Below are positions 14,401 through 24,700 of a stretch of 64,000 nt of DNA, one piece after another. The first letter of the stretch is position 1. Each line of letters opens with the position of its first letter. A model generated the notes under the pieces. That model searched no databases, was not told where the DNA came from, and saw only the letters and a program-made list of their open reading frames with translations. Both the position numbers and the translations under genes were made by a program. Location: the NCBI RefSeq assembly GCF_031877795.1, contig NC_133971.1:92146154-92210153 (forward strand). The letters run 5' to 3'. Source of the stretch: Strix aluco (taxonomy: Eukaryota > Chordata > Aves > Strigiformes > Strigidae).

Positions 14401-17044
14401 AGTTTATTTGGAGCAAAACTGACAAAAGTTAGGTTACAGCGCTCCAGTTTTCAATGACCCAGATAATATAACAAAGAACAGAGCTGAAACTAGCTTTCAA
14501 TATTCCTCCACAATTGGGGAAAACATGGTACTCTTGAAAACTTGCTGACAGAATCACATATACTTTCACGAAACATTTGACATGACTTTGCCTTATGAGA
14601 AGGCATACACGAAAACAGCTCAAATCAAGGCCTTAGCTAACCTCGATCTCAAGCCTATTTCTACCTCAAACATATGCTCACAGCTTCTTTATAAAATGGC
14701 AATACACTGCCTTTGCTTTCAGACTGTCTTTTCCAGTATATTAAAAACCTGTAAACACTTCTGATCACAAAACACTTCTGACACACCCCAAAGCTAGCTA
14801 AAGCTCCAGGTGAGAGGTTAAAAATAGATCAGCAATTCTTTAAACTAGGATTTATTATTGTTTATAATATGACAATAATCCTGACAATTAACTCTAAGTC
14901 AGTAAATTCCACAGAATTCTGTATCACTAGATCATATTTTTAGCAGTGTTCTGATCCACATACTTTACAAACACATGATGTTCCTTTCTCCTCCACAATC
15001 TCCGAGCTCCCTCCTGCAGTCCTCATACGGGAGAAACTCCCTTTATCTTTCACTAGCATCCTGTATTCCTCCCAAACGCTACTGTTAGATAAAAGAGTTT
15101 CTTTTAAAATTTATGAAGTGCCTTTCAGTTCTCACTTTCCAAGGCAAAAAATGCCATAATCATTAACAGGGATTTCATCTGAGAAAGGACAAGAGAAATC
15201 GTGTTTTGAATTAACTTGAAACCAAAACCTGCTGTTCTCTCTTCTGAGGGTTTAGCCTTGAAGTCAAACATGATGCCTGCTTGTTAGCCTTGCCCTGTAC
15301 CTAACATTCACCTCTCCTAGCACACCAGTGAAAAACGCCTCAGTCTCCAAGGTCACCTAATATTTTTCAATAAACATCTCTTGCAGTAACCGAGTGCTAC
15401 CCACTGAGACACAGCCTCATCTTCACCAGTTCCAGGTTCACTGGCTTTGCGACCTCACTGTGTTCGAATCAGTCTGGTGTTACCGGTGTTAGACAAGCTT
15501 AACTTTGGGGCTAGTGTTTTCAGAAAGCCCTGGGCTCCATTCCACTACTTGGCAGCTCCGCAGCTGAGCCAGCCTTTCTCCCAGCTCTCAAAAATCTCAG
15601 CTTTTCAAAGGATTATGGCCATTTCTGAGGGATGGGAATGGCAAACTCCTTAACATGACAGGGCCCCAAACTGCATCCTCAAACACCCCTGCCTATTAAC
15701 AGAGCTGAGCATAATAATAGCAACAAAAATATCAGGAATGGGTCATGTGTAACACTGAAGGATTCTGGATGTCCACATGACATCGCCAGTGAATTGTTTC
15801 ACAGTGAATTACACCTGGAAGGGACGGCCAAAGACAGCAGCCACTGGAGTCACTGTACACATGTCATTAATGACCTACCATCATCACTGGTGACTCACCA
15901 CCTTCCTGCAGGGAACTGATTCTCTTAAGCCAGCAGTCTTACAATCTGACCGCCTTGCACATGCTATGGGGCTGAATCAAAACAAAAACAATGATGCACT
16001 TACTCCCCTGGGATTGCTCTTCCCTCGAGCTCAGGAATCACAGCCACAGTTAACATTTAGATCTAACCCTTACTTTACAGAACTGTAGTCAATCGATTCA
16101 TTAATTTATCTTCGGAGAGCTTTGACAGCCATTATTTCAATGCTCTTGCTCTATCTGGTACAGTTTACAACATGTAGAGGTGAAGCAATTAAAGCAAACG
16201 TTTCCATTTTGACTCAACTCTGGGGCAAGGTACTTCAGTTCAGATCATTTCCACAAACAACTGAAATTCCATGTAGCACAGCTGCAAGGAAAATAAAGTG
16301 TTCAGAAAGTTGTTGGTACTAACATCATGAACAAGGAACACACAATGGGATTAAAACCTAGGGGGGTTTTAATACTTAACAACAGTAGCACCAACTATTT
16401 CAGCATTTCAAAGCCAAACCTATACATATGAGATGTAGCAAGACTGTCATTCCACACTATACTAGAACACTGCTAAGCGCTGTTAAGTCCAATTGCTCTA
16501 CAGCTTCACCGCTGAGGCAGCTCCAGCTGCCTCGCTGTGCAGAGTTATTTGAGAAAGCCACATGTTGTAAGAATAAAAACCTGTTTTACATTCTTTTATA
16601 GCGCAGGAATGATCTAAATCTTCTTAGAGCGCTACAGAAAAGCGCAGATATTCAGGACCACACACCCGCCCCCGAGGACGAACACGGATACATAAACACG
16701 GCCGAGAGCAGCCCCCCCTTCGGCCGCTTTAAAAAACAACAACAAAAAGAAAAAGGAGTAAACTCAAACAGCAGCCAAACACCTTGACCAAAGCCCCACG
16801 GTATGCAGTAACACTCCTCACACCCCCCCGCCGCTCTAAACCCACCTCACTGCTGCCACAGCCGCCACAAGCGGGAGGCGACGGTGACGGACCCGCCGCT
16901 GGGCCGAGGCCCCCGCCCCGGGACGGCGGACCGACACCCTCAGGCTCTCCCCCGCGCCGCCGCCACCCCCCCGGTCCCGGTCCCCCCTACCTTGGGTCTG
17001 CTCTTGGCGCGGGCCTTGCGGGGGCCCCTCACGGCCTCGGCCAT
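2281..17044 (-). CDS. EPG5: EPG5, ectopic P-granules autophagy protein 5 homologue (5' part, 11 coding exons)
   Basis: Large cytosolic tethering protein. In the established literature EPG5 is a RAB7 effector that binds LC3/GABARAP and assembled SNAREs to drive autophagosome-lysosome fusion; human loss causes Vici syndrome. Seen here: eleven minus-strand exons (16991-17044, 12664-13602, 10662-10905, 9666-9802, 8980-9087, 7852-7925, 5361-5469, 4744-4858, 3972-4122, 2791-2946, 2281-2438), all GT-AG and phase-compatible. They join to 2,245 coding bases (748 codons plus one base) of a protein of roughly 2,570 residues. Near-identical stretches to human EPG5 include [30 protein letters not shown] and [11 protein letters not shown]. 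The start lies in a CpG island and begins MAEAV as in human. Intron 11 runs off the left edge. Introns hold two antisense CR1 copies. Confidence 0.96.
2791..2946 (-). CDS. EPG5: EPG5 coding exon 10
   Basis: Codes residues 644-696, starting [14 protein letters not shown] and ending in VLKAKR across the intron, as in human. Acceptor TGTGTAG|GATG, donor AAAAG|GTAGGG, phase 2. Confidence 0.93.
3972..4122 (-). CDS. EPG5: EPG5 coding exon 9
   Basis: Codes residues 594-644 ([20 protein letters not shown] then [20 protein letters not shown] and FVKRIGQLI), a helical-repeat-like segment near-identical to human. Acceptor GTCTTAG|GTGC, donor ATCAA|GTAAGA, phase 2. Confidence 0.95.
4744..4858 (-). CDS. 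EPG5: EPG5 coding exon 8 (second LIR-type motif, WILL)
   Basis: Codes residues 556-594 ([20 protein letters not shown] then [18 protein letters not shown]). WILL at residues 563-566, preceded by acidic residues, is the second tandem LIR-type motif. Acceptor CTATAG|GATGAG, donor CTGGAG|GTAAAT, phase 1. Confidence 0.95.
5361..5469 (-). CDS. EPG5: EPG5 coding exon 7 (first LIR-type motif, WTLV)
   Basis: Codes residues 519-555. Includes [11 protein letters not shown] and [16 protein letters not shown] at residues 546-549 fits the W-x-x-L/I/V LC3-interacting-region pattern and corresponds to a reported LIR of human EPG5. Donor GAAGAG|GTACAG, phase 0. Confidence 0.95.
5601..6287 (+). mobile_element. 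CR1 LINE, 3' fragment, antisense in EPG5 intron 7
   Basis: 5'-truncated CR1. It holds the last part of the reverse-transcriptase ORF, an open frame of 127 codons containing [10 protein letters not shown] and [17 protein letters not shown], then the 3' untranslated region ending in TGATTCTATGATTCTA and TGATTCTATGA. The open frame belongs to the element, not to a host gene. Transcription sense is opposite to EPG5. Confidence 0.93.
7852..7925 (-). CDS. EPG5: EPG5 coding exon 6
   Basis: Codes residues 495-519 ([20 protein letters not shown] then MSPVK). The Lys codon is split over the intron. Acceptor TTTCAG|ATCAAAG, donor GTCAA|GTAAGT, phase 2 end. Confidence 0.95.
8265..8334 (+). mobile_element. 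CR1 LINE 3' end, short fragment in EPG5 intron 5
   Basis: About 70 bases matching the CR1 tail: GTTGGACTCGATGATCC, then AAGGGTCTTTTACAACCTAA and a degenerate ATTCTACAATTCTAT terminus. Confidence 0.8.
8980..9087 (-). CDS. EPG5: EPG5 coding exon 5
   Basis: Codes residues 459-494 ([20 protein letters not shown] then [16 protein letters not shown]), almost the human sequence. Exactly 36 codons, phase 0 at both ends; acceptor GCTTTAG|GTGTC, donor TTCAG|GTGTGA. Confidence 0.95.
9666..9802 (-). CDS. EPG5: EPG5 coding exon 4
   Basis: Codes residues 413-458 ([20 protein letters not shown] then [17 protein letters not shown]), matching human SKQTES...[14 protein letters not shown]. Acceptor AAATTACAG|TTTC, donor GACTG|GTGAGG. 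Confidence 0.93.
10662..10905 (-). CDS. EPG5: EPG5 coding exon 3
   Basis: Codes residues 332-413 starting GVCADQCKV, including [20 protein letters not shown], near-identical to human. Acceptor CTTTTCAG|GGTG, donor CAAG|GTGTGT, phase 1 end. Confidence 0.94.
12664..13602 (-). CDS. EPG5: EPG5 coding exon 2 (large, mostly disordered N-terminal region)
   Basis: Codes residues 19-331. The first two thirds are polar and poorly conserved ([11 protein letters not shown] onwards). The last third is strongly conserved, including [16 protein letters not shown] and [20 protein letters not shown]. Acceptor is TTTTTTTCCTAG|GAAAAA and donor CTGTGCAG|GTGC, phase 0 at both ends. Translation continues upstream of the first internal Met to the acceptor without a stop, which fixes the true left boundary. 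Confidence 0.95.
13603..16990. other. EPG5 intron 1, largest EPG5 intron, no recognised gene or repeat family
   Basis: AT-rich intronic sequence of about 3.4 kb with no open frame matching a known protein. The only internal structure noted is an imperfect local duplication near 14310-14390, where a segment containing GTCAA(C/T)TTGTAAATT appears twice. Open frames here are short and have no conserved motif. Confidence 0.6.
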
Positions 17045-17180
17045 GGCCCCCGCCCGCCGCGGCGCTGCCTGGGCGGCTCGGAGCGGTGGCGGCGGAAGAG
17101 GCGGGTTTGCCCCGCCCACCCGGCGCTCTCGGCCAATCAGGAGCGCGGCAGGGACGGGAGGGACGGAGGGACATACCGAG
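16640..17180. promoter_or_regulatory. EPG5: CpG-rich promoter region and 5' end of EPG5
   Basis: GC- and CpG-dense stretch around EPG5 exon 1. Seen motifs upstream of the ATG (minus-strand gene): a GC box (CCCCGCCCACC, 17110-17120) and a CCAAT box (GGCCAATCAG, 17131-17140). No TATA box was found at a fitting distance. The promoter role is inferred from composition and position; the exact transcription start is unknown. Confidence 0.75.
16991..17044 (-). CDS. EPG5: EPG5 coding exon 1
   Basis: Codes residues 1-18, a basic start ([18 protein letters not shown]). The ATG is within a GC-rich island and matches the human MAEAV start. The donor is AAG|GTAGGG, phase 0. The exon is too short to stand out as an open frame. 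Confidence 0.9.
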
Positions 17181-17189
17181 TGCGCAGGG

Positions 17190-17735
17190 GTCTGGGAGGA
17201 GGCCGGGCCGCCCTGTGGGGAGCTGTGGGGAGGGCAGGGTCCTCAGCGGGGGGCTGAGAGGAGGCCAGGATCCCTTATAAGGGACCTGCGGGAAGGCCGG
17301 GCTTCTCTATAGAGGCCTGGGAGGAGGCCAGGGTGCCCTATGAGGACCTGGGGAGAGGCTGGGCTCCTCTGTAGGGGGCTAGGAGGAGGCCAGGGTCCCC
17401 TATGAGGACCCGGGGGGAGGCCGGGCTTCTCTATAGGGGGCCTGGGAGGAGGCCAGGGTCCCCTATGAGGACCTGGGGGGAGGCCGGTCTTCTCTATAGG
17501 GGGCCTGGGAGGAGGCCAGAGTCCACTATGAGGACCTGGGGGGAGGCCGGTCTTCTCTATAGGGGGCCTGGGAGGAGGCCAGAGTCCACTATGAGGACCC
17601 GGGGGGACGCCGGACTTCTCTGTAGGGGCTTGGGAGGAGACCAGGATACCCTATGAGGACCTGGGGGGAGGCCAGGCTTCTCTATAGGGAAGCTGGGAGG
17701 AGGCCAGGGTGACCTGTGAGGACCTGGGGGGGAAT
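17190..17735. repeat. 63-bp GC-rich minisatellite upstream of EPG5
   Basis: About eight to nine imperfect tandem units. The anchor CT(T/C)CTCTATAGGGG recurs near 17302, 17364, 17426, 17489, 17552, 17615 and 17678, a period of about 63 bases, with GAGGACCTGGGGGGAGGCC and GGGAGGAGGCCAG in each unit. Because 63 is a multiple of three, a repetitive open frame of 21-residue periods runs through it; this frame is not considered a gene. A diverged single unit lies at about 19166-19232. Confidence 0.92.
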
Positions 17736-20700
17736 GTGGGGTAAGAAGCCAAGCCCCTACTATTGAGGATGGGGAGTGTGAGTTTGTTTCTGCCTGCACT
17801 GTAGCAGGACCTGGAGGGGCGGTTGGAGCAGGGCAGCCAGTCCTGTAGTGCCTGAGGCTCCTCCAGCCTCAGCAGGGCTGCTGGCTCAGCCCGGGGGGGC
17901 CAGGCACCGCTGCCCCTTCTGATCCCTGGCCGGGCACCCAGCCATCCCCAGGGAGCTGCAGCTGGAGCCAAACCCAAGCACCGGTGGCAGCAGAAGTCCC
18001 AGTTCCCAGACGGATGAGCCCCCACAGAGCTCAGGCCCACCTTGCAAAAGACATCTTAGTCGAGGAGTTAATGATCTTGAACAGGCAGTGTGCACTCTAT
18101 TGGACCTTGTAGTTAGGGCTTGAGAAGCCCATATGTTATTAACATAATCTGTAATTTACAATATCTGTGGGAAAGGTAAACTGTACATGGCTCAAGGCAG
18201 GGGATACATTGATCATGACCAGGAGCCTGTTGCATGTTGAGGAGTCAGTGATCCTCACAGCAGGCGCAAGGCTGTGCTGTGTTGCACAAGCCCCTTGGCC
18301 ACAGGATGAGCTCAGCCAGCTTTTGGTAACAGGATCTGCAGGCAGCTCCTGCTTGGTACTGGCCGATATAGCACCTGCCTGGCCCTGCCTGTATCTGGAA
18401 GTGCAGCAAGAAGTTCTTGCATGAACATAATTTAGGAATAGAGATGTCTTCTTGCAAGGAACAACCTTGCAAGGAACAACCTTCTCTGCAGGAACAACCA
18501 CAATGTTGAAATGCATGGATGAAATGCAAACTAAATTTATTCTTGTTACCTTGTGACCCAGGGGATCTCAGCAGCAGCACCCGGGCAGAGGCATGCAAGC
18601 AGGGATGCAGGCATCGTGGACCTCAGTCCTTGCTAACCAGAAAGAGAAGAAAGAAATCAAATCTGCTGCTTCCATCTGTATATATCCAGGATTTTCGCAT
18701 GTGTAGTTTTCCACTGTGCTTTGATCTTTCCCACAGCAGGGCAGGAATCTCAAGGATTTTCAATAAGGTGCCTCTCCCAGGCTGATGTTATCTAAATGAG
18801 GACGCTCTACACGTCAAGCAGACAAAGCTAAACAACAGTTAGTATGATATATGTGGTTTTTGACACCCCAGCAACAAGTCACTTCAGCATGTTTTCAATC
18901 TTCCCTTGTATTCCCACAGGCTTGGAAGACCAAAAAGGGGGAGCTCTGTCAGACTCTGCCCAAAAGCAGGCTGCCTAGATTCTGAAGGGATGTAAGATTT
19001 ACTTGCTATCTGTATTCCTCTTCTTATTCTGTCTTATTAATGCAGTTATCTTATTAAGGCATTTGTTCTCTCTCTCTCCCTGTGGGGCACCCTCAAGAGG
19101 GATGGCAGGAGCTGTGTGGACAACACTGCTCTGAGAAGCTGGCACAGCTGATTTATCATGGTCTATAGGGAGGTCAGGCACTTCTATAGGGGCCCAGGAG
19201 GAGACCAGGCTCCTCCACAGGTGCCTGGGAAGAGGCCAAAATCTCCAGCACCACTTGGAAGACAACCAGGCAAGGGAAGTTAGAAGATAAAAAGCCATTT
19301 CAGCACTTATGGGCACACAGGCTTGCTTCCCAGTATCTCCATGTCTGGACATTCCTCTTCCAAGCCAGGGTTTGCTTGGCTTTAGGTCTATTCAAAGAGT
19401 TGGTGTATTTAGAGTTAGAATCAGCACCCCTATTTTGGGATTACTTCTGTGCATTTAGTGAATGTGCAAGCCAAGTTTCAGCCTCACTGGGGTCCTCGGC
19501 ACCCAGAAAAGCCTGACGCTGTCTATTGTGGTCAGTCAGCTGAAAAATCCCAATAAAGAAACTGCGCAATATATTACAGAGTAGATACTCTTCCAGCCCT
19601 ATGTGGTCTGAGTTGATGGCTAATCACAAGTACTTGTTCTCATGCCAGCCTTCCTTGGAGTGTTCTTCTCCCACAGCTGTCTTGGTACTGAGCGAGCACT
19701 GAAATAAAGGCTGAACAAGGATATGCTCTGTAGGCTTCCTTCCAGGGGAGGCAACTCACACAACCCGAACACCTAGGGTGCTTTGAAGGTGTACCAGCCC
19801 CAGCCCTGACAGACAGTGAATGTGACAACCTTCAGAAAAAAAAACATATCCAGCACACAAGTCTCAAAACTTATTTTTAAAATATGTATTTAAAGAACTA
19901 AGACTACAGCAGGCTCCTTTAGAAGAATATTTGTACACTTGGTCTTTCAGAAATAAAACAGGACAACTGGTTCCTTGACACGTGCACTTTGCATAGTGCA
20001 TTATAATGCAGCAGGACAGATGTTAAAGCTCACCGTGATCTTCTCTGCACACGGAAATACAGTAAAAGCCCCAGGGACCAGGGAGCTTAGGCACACACTG
20101 AAATCATGCAGATTCAACTTGAAGAACATCATACAACGAGCAACTCCTGTTGCTCCAAAGTTAGCCACCTGGCACCAGGTTTAGACAGCTAAACTGTCTT
20201 CGTGTCCTGTGTCCCTGTGTCCAGTGTCATAAGGCACTGAGGAGCTGTTAAGCAACGCTGCACACAGGGACTTCGGAGAGACCAGCAACCCTGAGGCATG
20301 TGAGCTTCTGAATCAAAGCCATATCATATATATAGTAACAAAAAGGGCAGAAACTTTGAGGAGACTTGTTCAGAAAACGAGTTTCATGACTCCAGCCCAG
20401 CATTAGTAGCTAAGTTTGTTTCCACTGGTGCACAGTCAGAACAAGTCCACAGTTTAGGGATTCCCAGAAGTTAATCAAATGGGGGTTTTCAGAGCCTATC
20501 AGGGCCAAGCTATACTATGAACCTAAAAAAACGCAAGCCTCTAGTTGCAGAGGCGGTTGGACCAACGTCCTTCAGATCCCCAACAATGTTACAAGGTGCA
20601 GCAGTTTGCAGCATGTTTGTAGCAGCACAGCCTCTCACTTAGGTAGCTGCACCGTGGACTGCTGCACCAGGCAAGATGCAAATCAGCTTCCAGTAGCAGC

Positions 20701-21443
20701 ACTTAAGCCTGGAGCACATCTACAGCTAAGCCAGACACATGGTGTAACTGTTGGTGCTCCTCTAAGTAAGTGCCCTGAGAGACACAAGCGAAATTAAACC
20801 TAAATTATAAGTGTAATTACCATTAATGAAAGACTTTAGAAATGGGGAAAAGTATAACCTGAGATCTGAGTGGAATACATATGCCATGAACACAAGCCAG
20901 TGTGCTCAAAACTTCACGCAGCGCTCTGCTCAGCATGTATGACTTCTGAAGTTATCTGGGGAGTGGGAGGCTCCAGCCTCTCCTAGATGGCTGCACTTTA
21001 GAAGAACTTCAAATCAAAAACTTCTTCTGACACAGATCAGCCCTGTGTCTGGGTCCATGGCTTGTATTCCTTTTCTTCATGAGTGTGAAGATGGGATATC
21101 CATCCAAGGAGTTGGCTGATCAAAGGCACAGATTTTCAGTAGGCACTTTCTGAATGTATAAGTAATTATCAGAGTCCTTAAATACTTTCTTAAAATGGAG
21201 AAGCACTTCAGCTCTGCGCAGCTGGGAATAACTGGAAACACCACCTCTGCCATGCTGTCCAGACCAACAGTGTCTTCTGCCTGGAGAACCTACAGAACAG
21301 GATCAACAGCATCTAAACCACAGCTCCAGCTCAGACAGGCGATGGGAGGGCTGACATCATCATCGCTCCCAGTCAGCCACCTCAAAATGTCATGCCTTAA
21401 CCAGTGGCCTTTCTTTCTCCAGTGTCCCTCCTCTGTGTAGCTA
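17736..21443. other. Intergenic region between EPG5 5' end and PSTPIP2 3' region
   Basis: No gene supported. Contains a short tandem of CTTGCAAGGAACAAC (two copies plus a diverged third, about 18452-18500), an isolated diverged minisatellite unit at about 19166-19232 and otherwise unique sequence. Part of it may be the PSTPIP2 3' untranslated region, but no canonical AATAAA was found on the minus strand close to the PSTPIP2 stop. The nearest is at 18537-18542, about 3.2 kb away. Confidence 0.55.
19166..19232. repeat. Isolated diverged unit of the EPG5-upstream minisatellite
   Basis: TCTATAGGGAGGTCAGGCAC, then TTCTATAGGGGCCCAGGAGG and AGACCAGGCTCCTC resemble the tandem unit 1.5 kb to the left. 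Likely a separated relic of the same array. Confidence 0.55.
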
Positions 21444-21685
21444 CACAGAATCACAGAATCATCTAGGTTGGAAAGGACCTTGAAGATCATCTAGTCCAAC
21501 CATTAACCTAGCACTGACAGATCCCAACTACACCATATCCCTAAGTGCTATGTCGACCCGACTGTTAAACACCTCCAGTGATGGGGACTCCACAACCTCC
21601 CTGGGCAGCCCATTCCAACACCTGACTACCCATTCTGTAAAGAAATGCTTCCTAATATCCAGTCTAAACCTTCCCTGGCGCATCT
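21444..21685 (-). mobile_element. CR1 LINE 3' fragment just after the PSTPIP2 stop
   Basis: Reverse complement of a CR1 tail: starts CACAGAATCACAGAATCATC on the plus strand, with GGTTGGAAAGGACCTTGAAG and TGCCCAGGG-type segments. CR1 sense is the same as PSTPIP2 and begins about 45 bases after its stop codon, so it is probably part of the 3' untranslated region. Confidence 0.9.
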
Positions 21686-21729
21686 CATTAAATCCTTTCT
21701 CCACCAAATGTGAGTACTTACTGTGGCTA

Positions 21730-21779
21730 TTAGTGATGTATCAAGCTGTAGCCGTCGACTGTGGCATAATCAGGCTCAC
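21730..21779 (-). CDS. PSTPIP2: PSTPIP2 coding exon 14 and stop
   Basis: Residues 319-334 and TAA, immediately followed by TAG in frame. Reads [16 protein letters not shown], aligned to human DDPNYSLVDDYSLLYQ. Tyr323 and Tyr329 are kept; the third position, Tyr333 in human, is His. Acceptor CATCTCAG|GTGAGC. Confidence 0.9.
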
Positions 21780-24700
21780 CTGAGATGTAGAGCACAAAAA
21801 AAGTTAGGTCTGCTCATGAGAAGTGCTTGTTACAAGACTTTACACAGGACAGAAACACCACGTACTGGCCACCCGTGTTAAAGGGATGGGAGGCAAGGGT
21901 GAATGAAGTTCAAAGAGATGACTTGATTTGCCAAAGAGCCAAAGCAGGACCTCATTTTACCAAGTCCCGCTGCAGTATCCGATCGCTGAAGTGACCCTGG
22001 GAATGATACAGCTCGTGCTGTTGAAGCAGAGAAAGGTCCAAACTGCAGAGACTGGTGGGATCCCAAGCTTAGACATCCTTAAGCTTCAGAAATGCCCGCA
22101 TGCAGGGCTTTGATCAGAACTTCTCCTGGGTGAAACCTTGCCTCCAGAGTCAGTGCCCAACTTCCCAGCATCGCAGTGGGGACTGGACTTAGAGCCCAAG
22201 AGCTTTACCTAAAGCAATCCCTTTAGACAGCTCATGATCTGATGAGGAAGAGCAAAAGCAGAGAGTTCCTCTGTGGAGCCAGAAGCCCCATAAAGCAAGT
22301 AACTCACCTGGCGCACTGGTTGGGGTGGGTAGAGGTCCCCTCCTGCACAGAAGGAAACACAGAGCTGAGGATCTGCATTGCCCTGTCCCTGCGCTCCCCA
22401 ACTGCCCTACCAGAGCTGGTGGGTGAGCAAGAGGTTTGGCCAGGCTGGGCTTTATGGAGGCCTGGTACCAAGGCGTGTCATGGTGGGCTCACCACCAACA
22501 GGCTGCTTGGCAAACATGGAAATTGAAGCTGATACAGTGAGGGAGATGAAAAAGTGACGAGAAAGCACTAAGTTCAGGAAATATTCACAAGGGAGCCTCA
22601 GGGCATGCCTTTTTACATGCCTTTGCCCAGAGTGAGACATCAGAAAGCCATAATTGGACATGACTCCTCTCCCAGTGTGACAGTCAAAGTGGCACACTCA
22701 TCTTTAGCAACAGTCTTCAGCCCTGAATCATCATCTTCCCCCTCCGGCAGAAGCATCCTTCACCGTGTCCTCCCTGCCCAGCTTCTGTCCCAGGATCTGC
22801 TGTTTCTCCCTCTACCCATGCACGCTTTTAATCGATCCACCTCTCCTCAGAGAGACAGACCACATGGAGAACCATGCAGGGAAGCTCAGAAGGTTTCATT
22901 CTGGTATCAAAGGCTGCTCTGGAAGGGAGCTCAGATAGTTCCCAGAGACATGAAACTCTAGTGTTCCCCAGGCTGCCTTGCTTTTCTGCTGTCCAAGCAC
23001 CGCAGCCTCTCATTTCCATGCAAAGGACTTCTGGAATAGGCTTGGTACAAGAAAAATGAGCAGACCCTCACCACAAGCACTTTCAGAATAGATTCTCAAC
23101 CATGAGAAGGGAGAAACGATGCCAAAAGGGGGAGCAAAAACCTCTGACTGGCTTAAGGAGGTTTTTGAACAGCTTATAGTAGGCAGCACATTGGCATAAC
23201 TCCTGCTGTGATGGACTACATAGCATGGGAAATATTTTCCTCTAATACTCCCAAGCCTCCAATAGACTGAAAGCAACAAAATATGGGGTTTTGGGGGGAG
23301 AGCATCATCTCCAATAGCAATTGCAATTGTATGTGTTAATGTCCCTTACCTTGATATAGGTACAGGAACCGGACTTCTCACAGGAGTTGCATTTCTCTGT
23401 GTATTATAGTAGTTTTCATAAACAACAGGAGCTAGGAGAAGTTAACAATAGTAAAGTCAGACCTTTTGTAGTCATAAACTATTTTCATACTAACATTCAG
23501 CTGCTAAGTCTTTCCCCTCTCTGGGAAAATGCCTAATTGGGAAATTAAAAGTTACAGAAAGGGGCGATTATCTTCAGTGACTGGTGATAAGTGGCAGACT
23601 AGTGCTGCATGTCAGTGAGTGAAAGGAGGGATGTTGCAATATCGATGTTTTTTGCATCTAAACTGATGCTGATCAGAGCAGCAGCTCCATGAAAAGTACA
23701 GGGAAGTCAGCACTACTTTGTGAGATTGTATTGAACTCTTACCTGGAGCCAAACTTCCAGTTTTGCGTAAACTTACAAAAAAGTCAATATCCTTCTCAAT
23801 ACTGCACATTTCTAAACTCTTGCGGATTTCCTCATATTTCTGCCAAAGAGAAAAAAAAAGCATTTCTAGACATCAACTGAAAAAACAAGAGGTTTTTTTC
23901 CGATCATTTATCACACATGGGGTAAAAGCCCAGTGCTCACCCAGGACACAAGCGTCAATGGTAGGCGAATCATAGAATCACAGAATGGTTTGGGTTGGAA
24001 GGGACCTTTAAAGATTACCTAGTCCAACCCCCCTGCAATAAGCAGGGATGTCTTCAGCTAGATAAGGTTGCTCAAAGCCCCGTCCAACCTGACCTTGAAT
24101 GTTTCCAGGGATGGAGCATTTACAACCTTACAGGGCAACCTGTTCCAGTGTGTCACCACCCTCAGAAATTGTGGGAATCCCAGAGGAAACCTCATCTGCA
24201 AGCGCTCTGACCAAAACCTTCTGCCTGCACACTCATGGGGACGTCTGGTGGCTGATCAAAGGCCACAGCCCAACTCAGACATAACACAGCTCAGTGCACA
24301 GGAAAGCAAATTGGGCTCTGAAAAATGAAGGTATGGAGAGATCTTCATTTGACATACCTCATCATTCTGGACGCAGTCCTGGGAGAGCTGGTTGACATGA
24401 AGCCAGAGGGCATTGCGGAAGTAGTTGATCCGCTCGCACTCCTGAGTTTCAAAGAACTGGAACGACACAGACAAACCAGCCCTAATGTCTTTAAAACAAG
24501 AGCAAATCTTTTGTATTCTGAATGTTTCTCATCCCCAAGTGTGACTACAAAGACAACTGTCCTCATTGAGCAGCAGGTGGTGGTGGTATCCTGTAGGAAA
24601 CATGGAAACCACAGGTCCTCCAGTTTGTCCAGAGGAGAAATCATCCCTCTCCCCAACCAGGTATTTCAAAGATGAGTGTTAAGCTCAGGAAGGTCTGCAG

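Noticed and set aside
16784-17312. Overlapping Pro/Arg/Gly-rich open frames on both strands
   Set aside because: They lie in the EPG5 CpG island, where stop codons are rare by composition. Only the short minus-strand exon 1 is supported.
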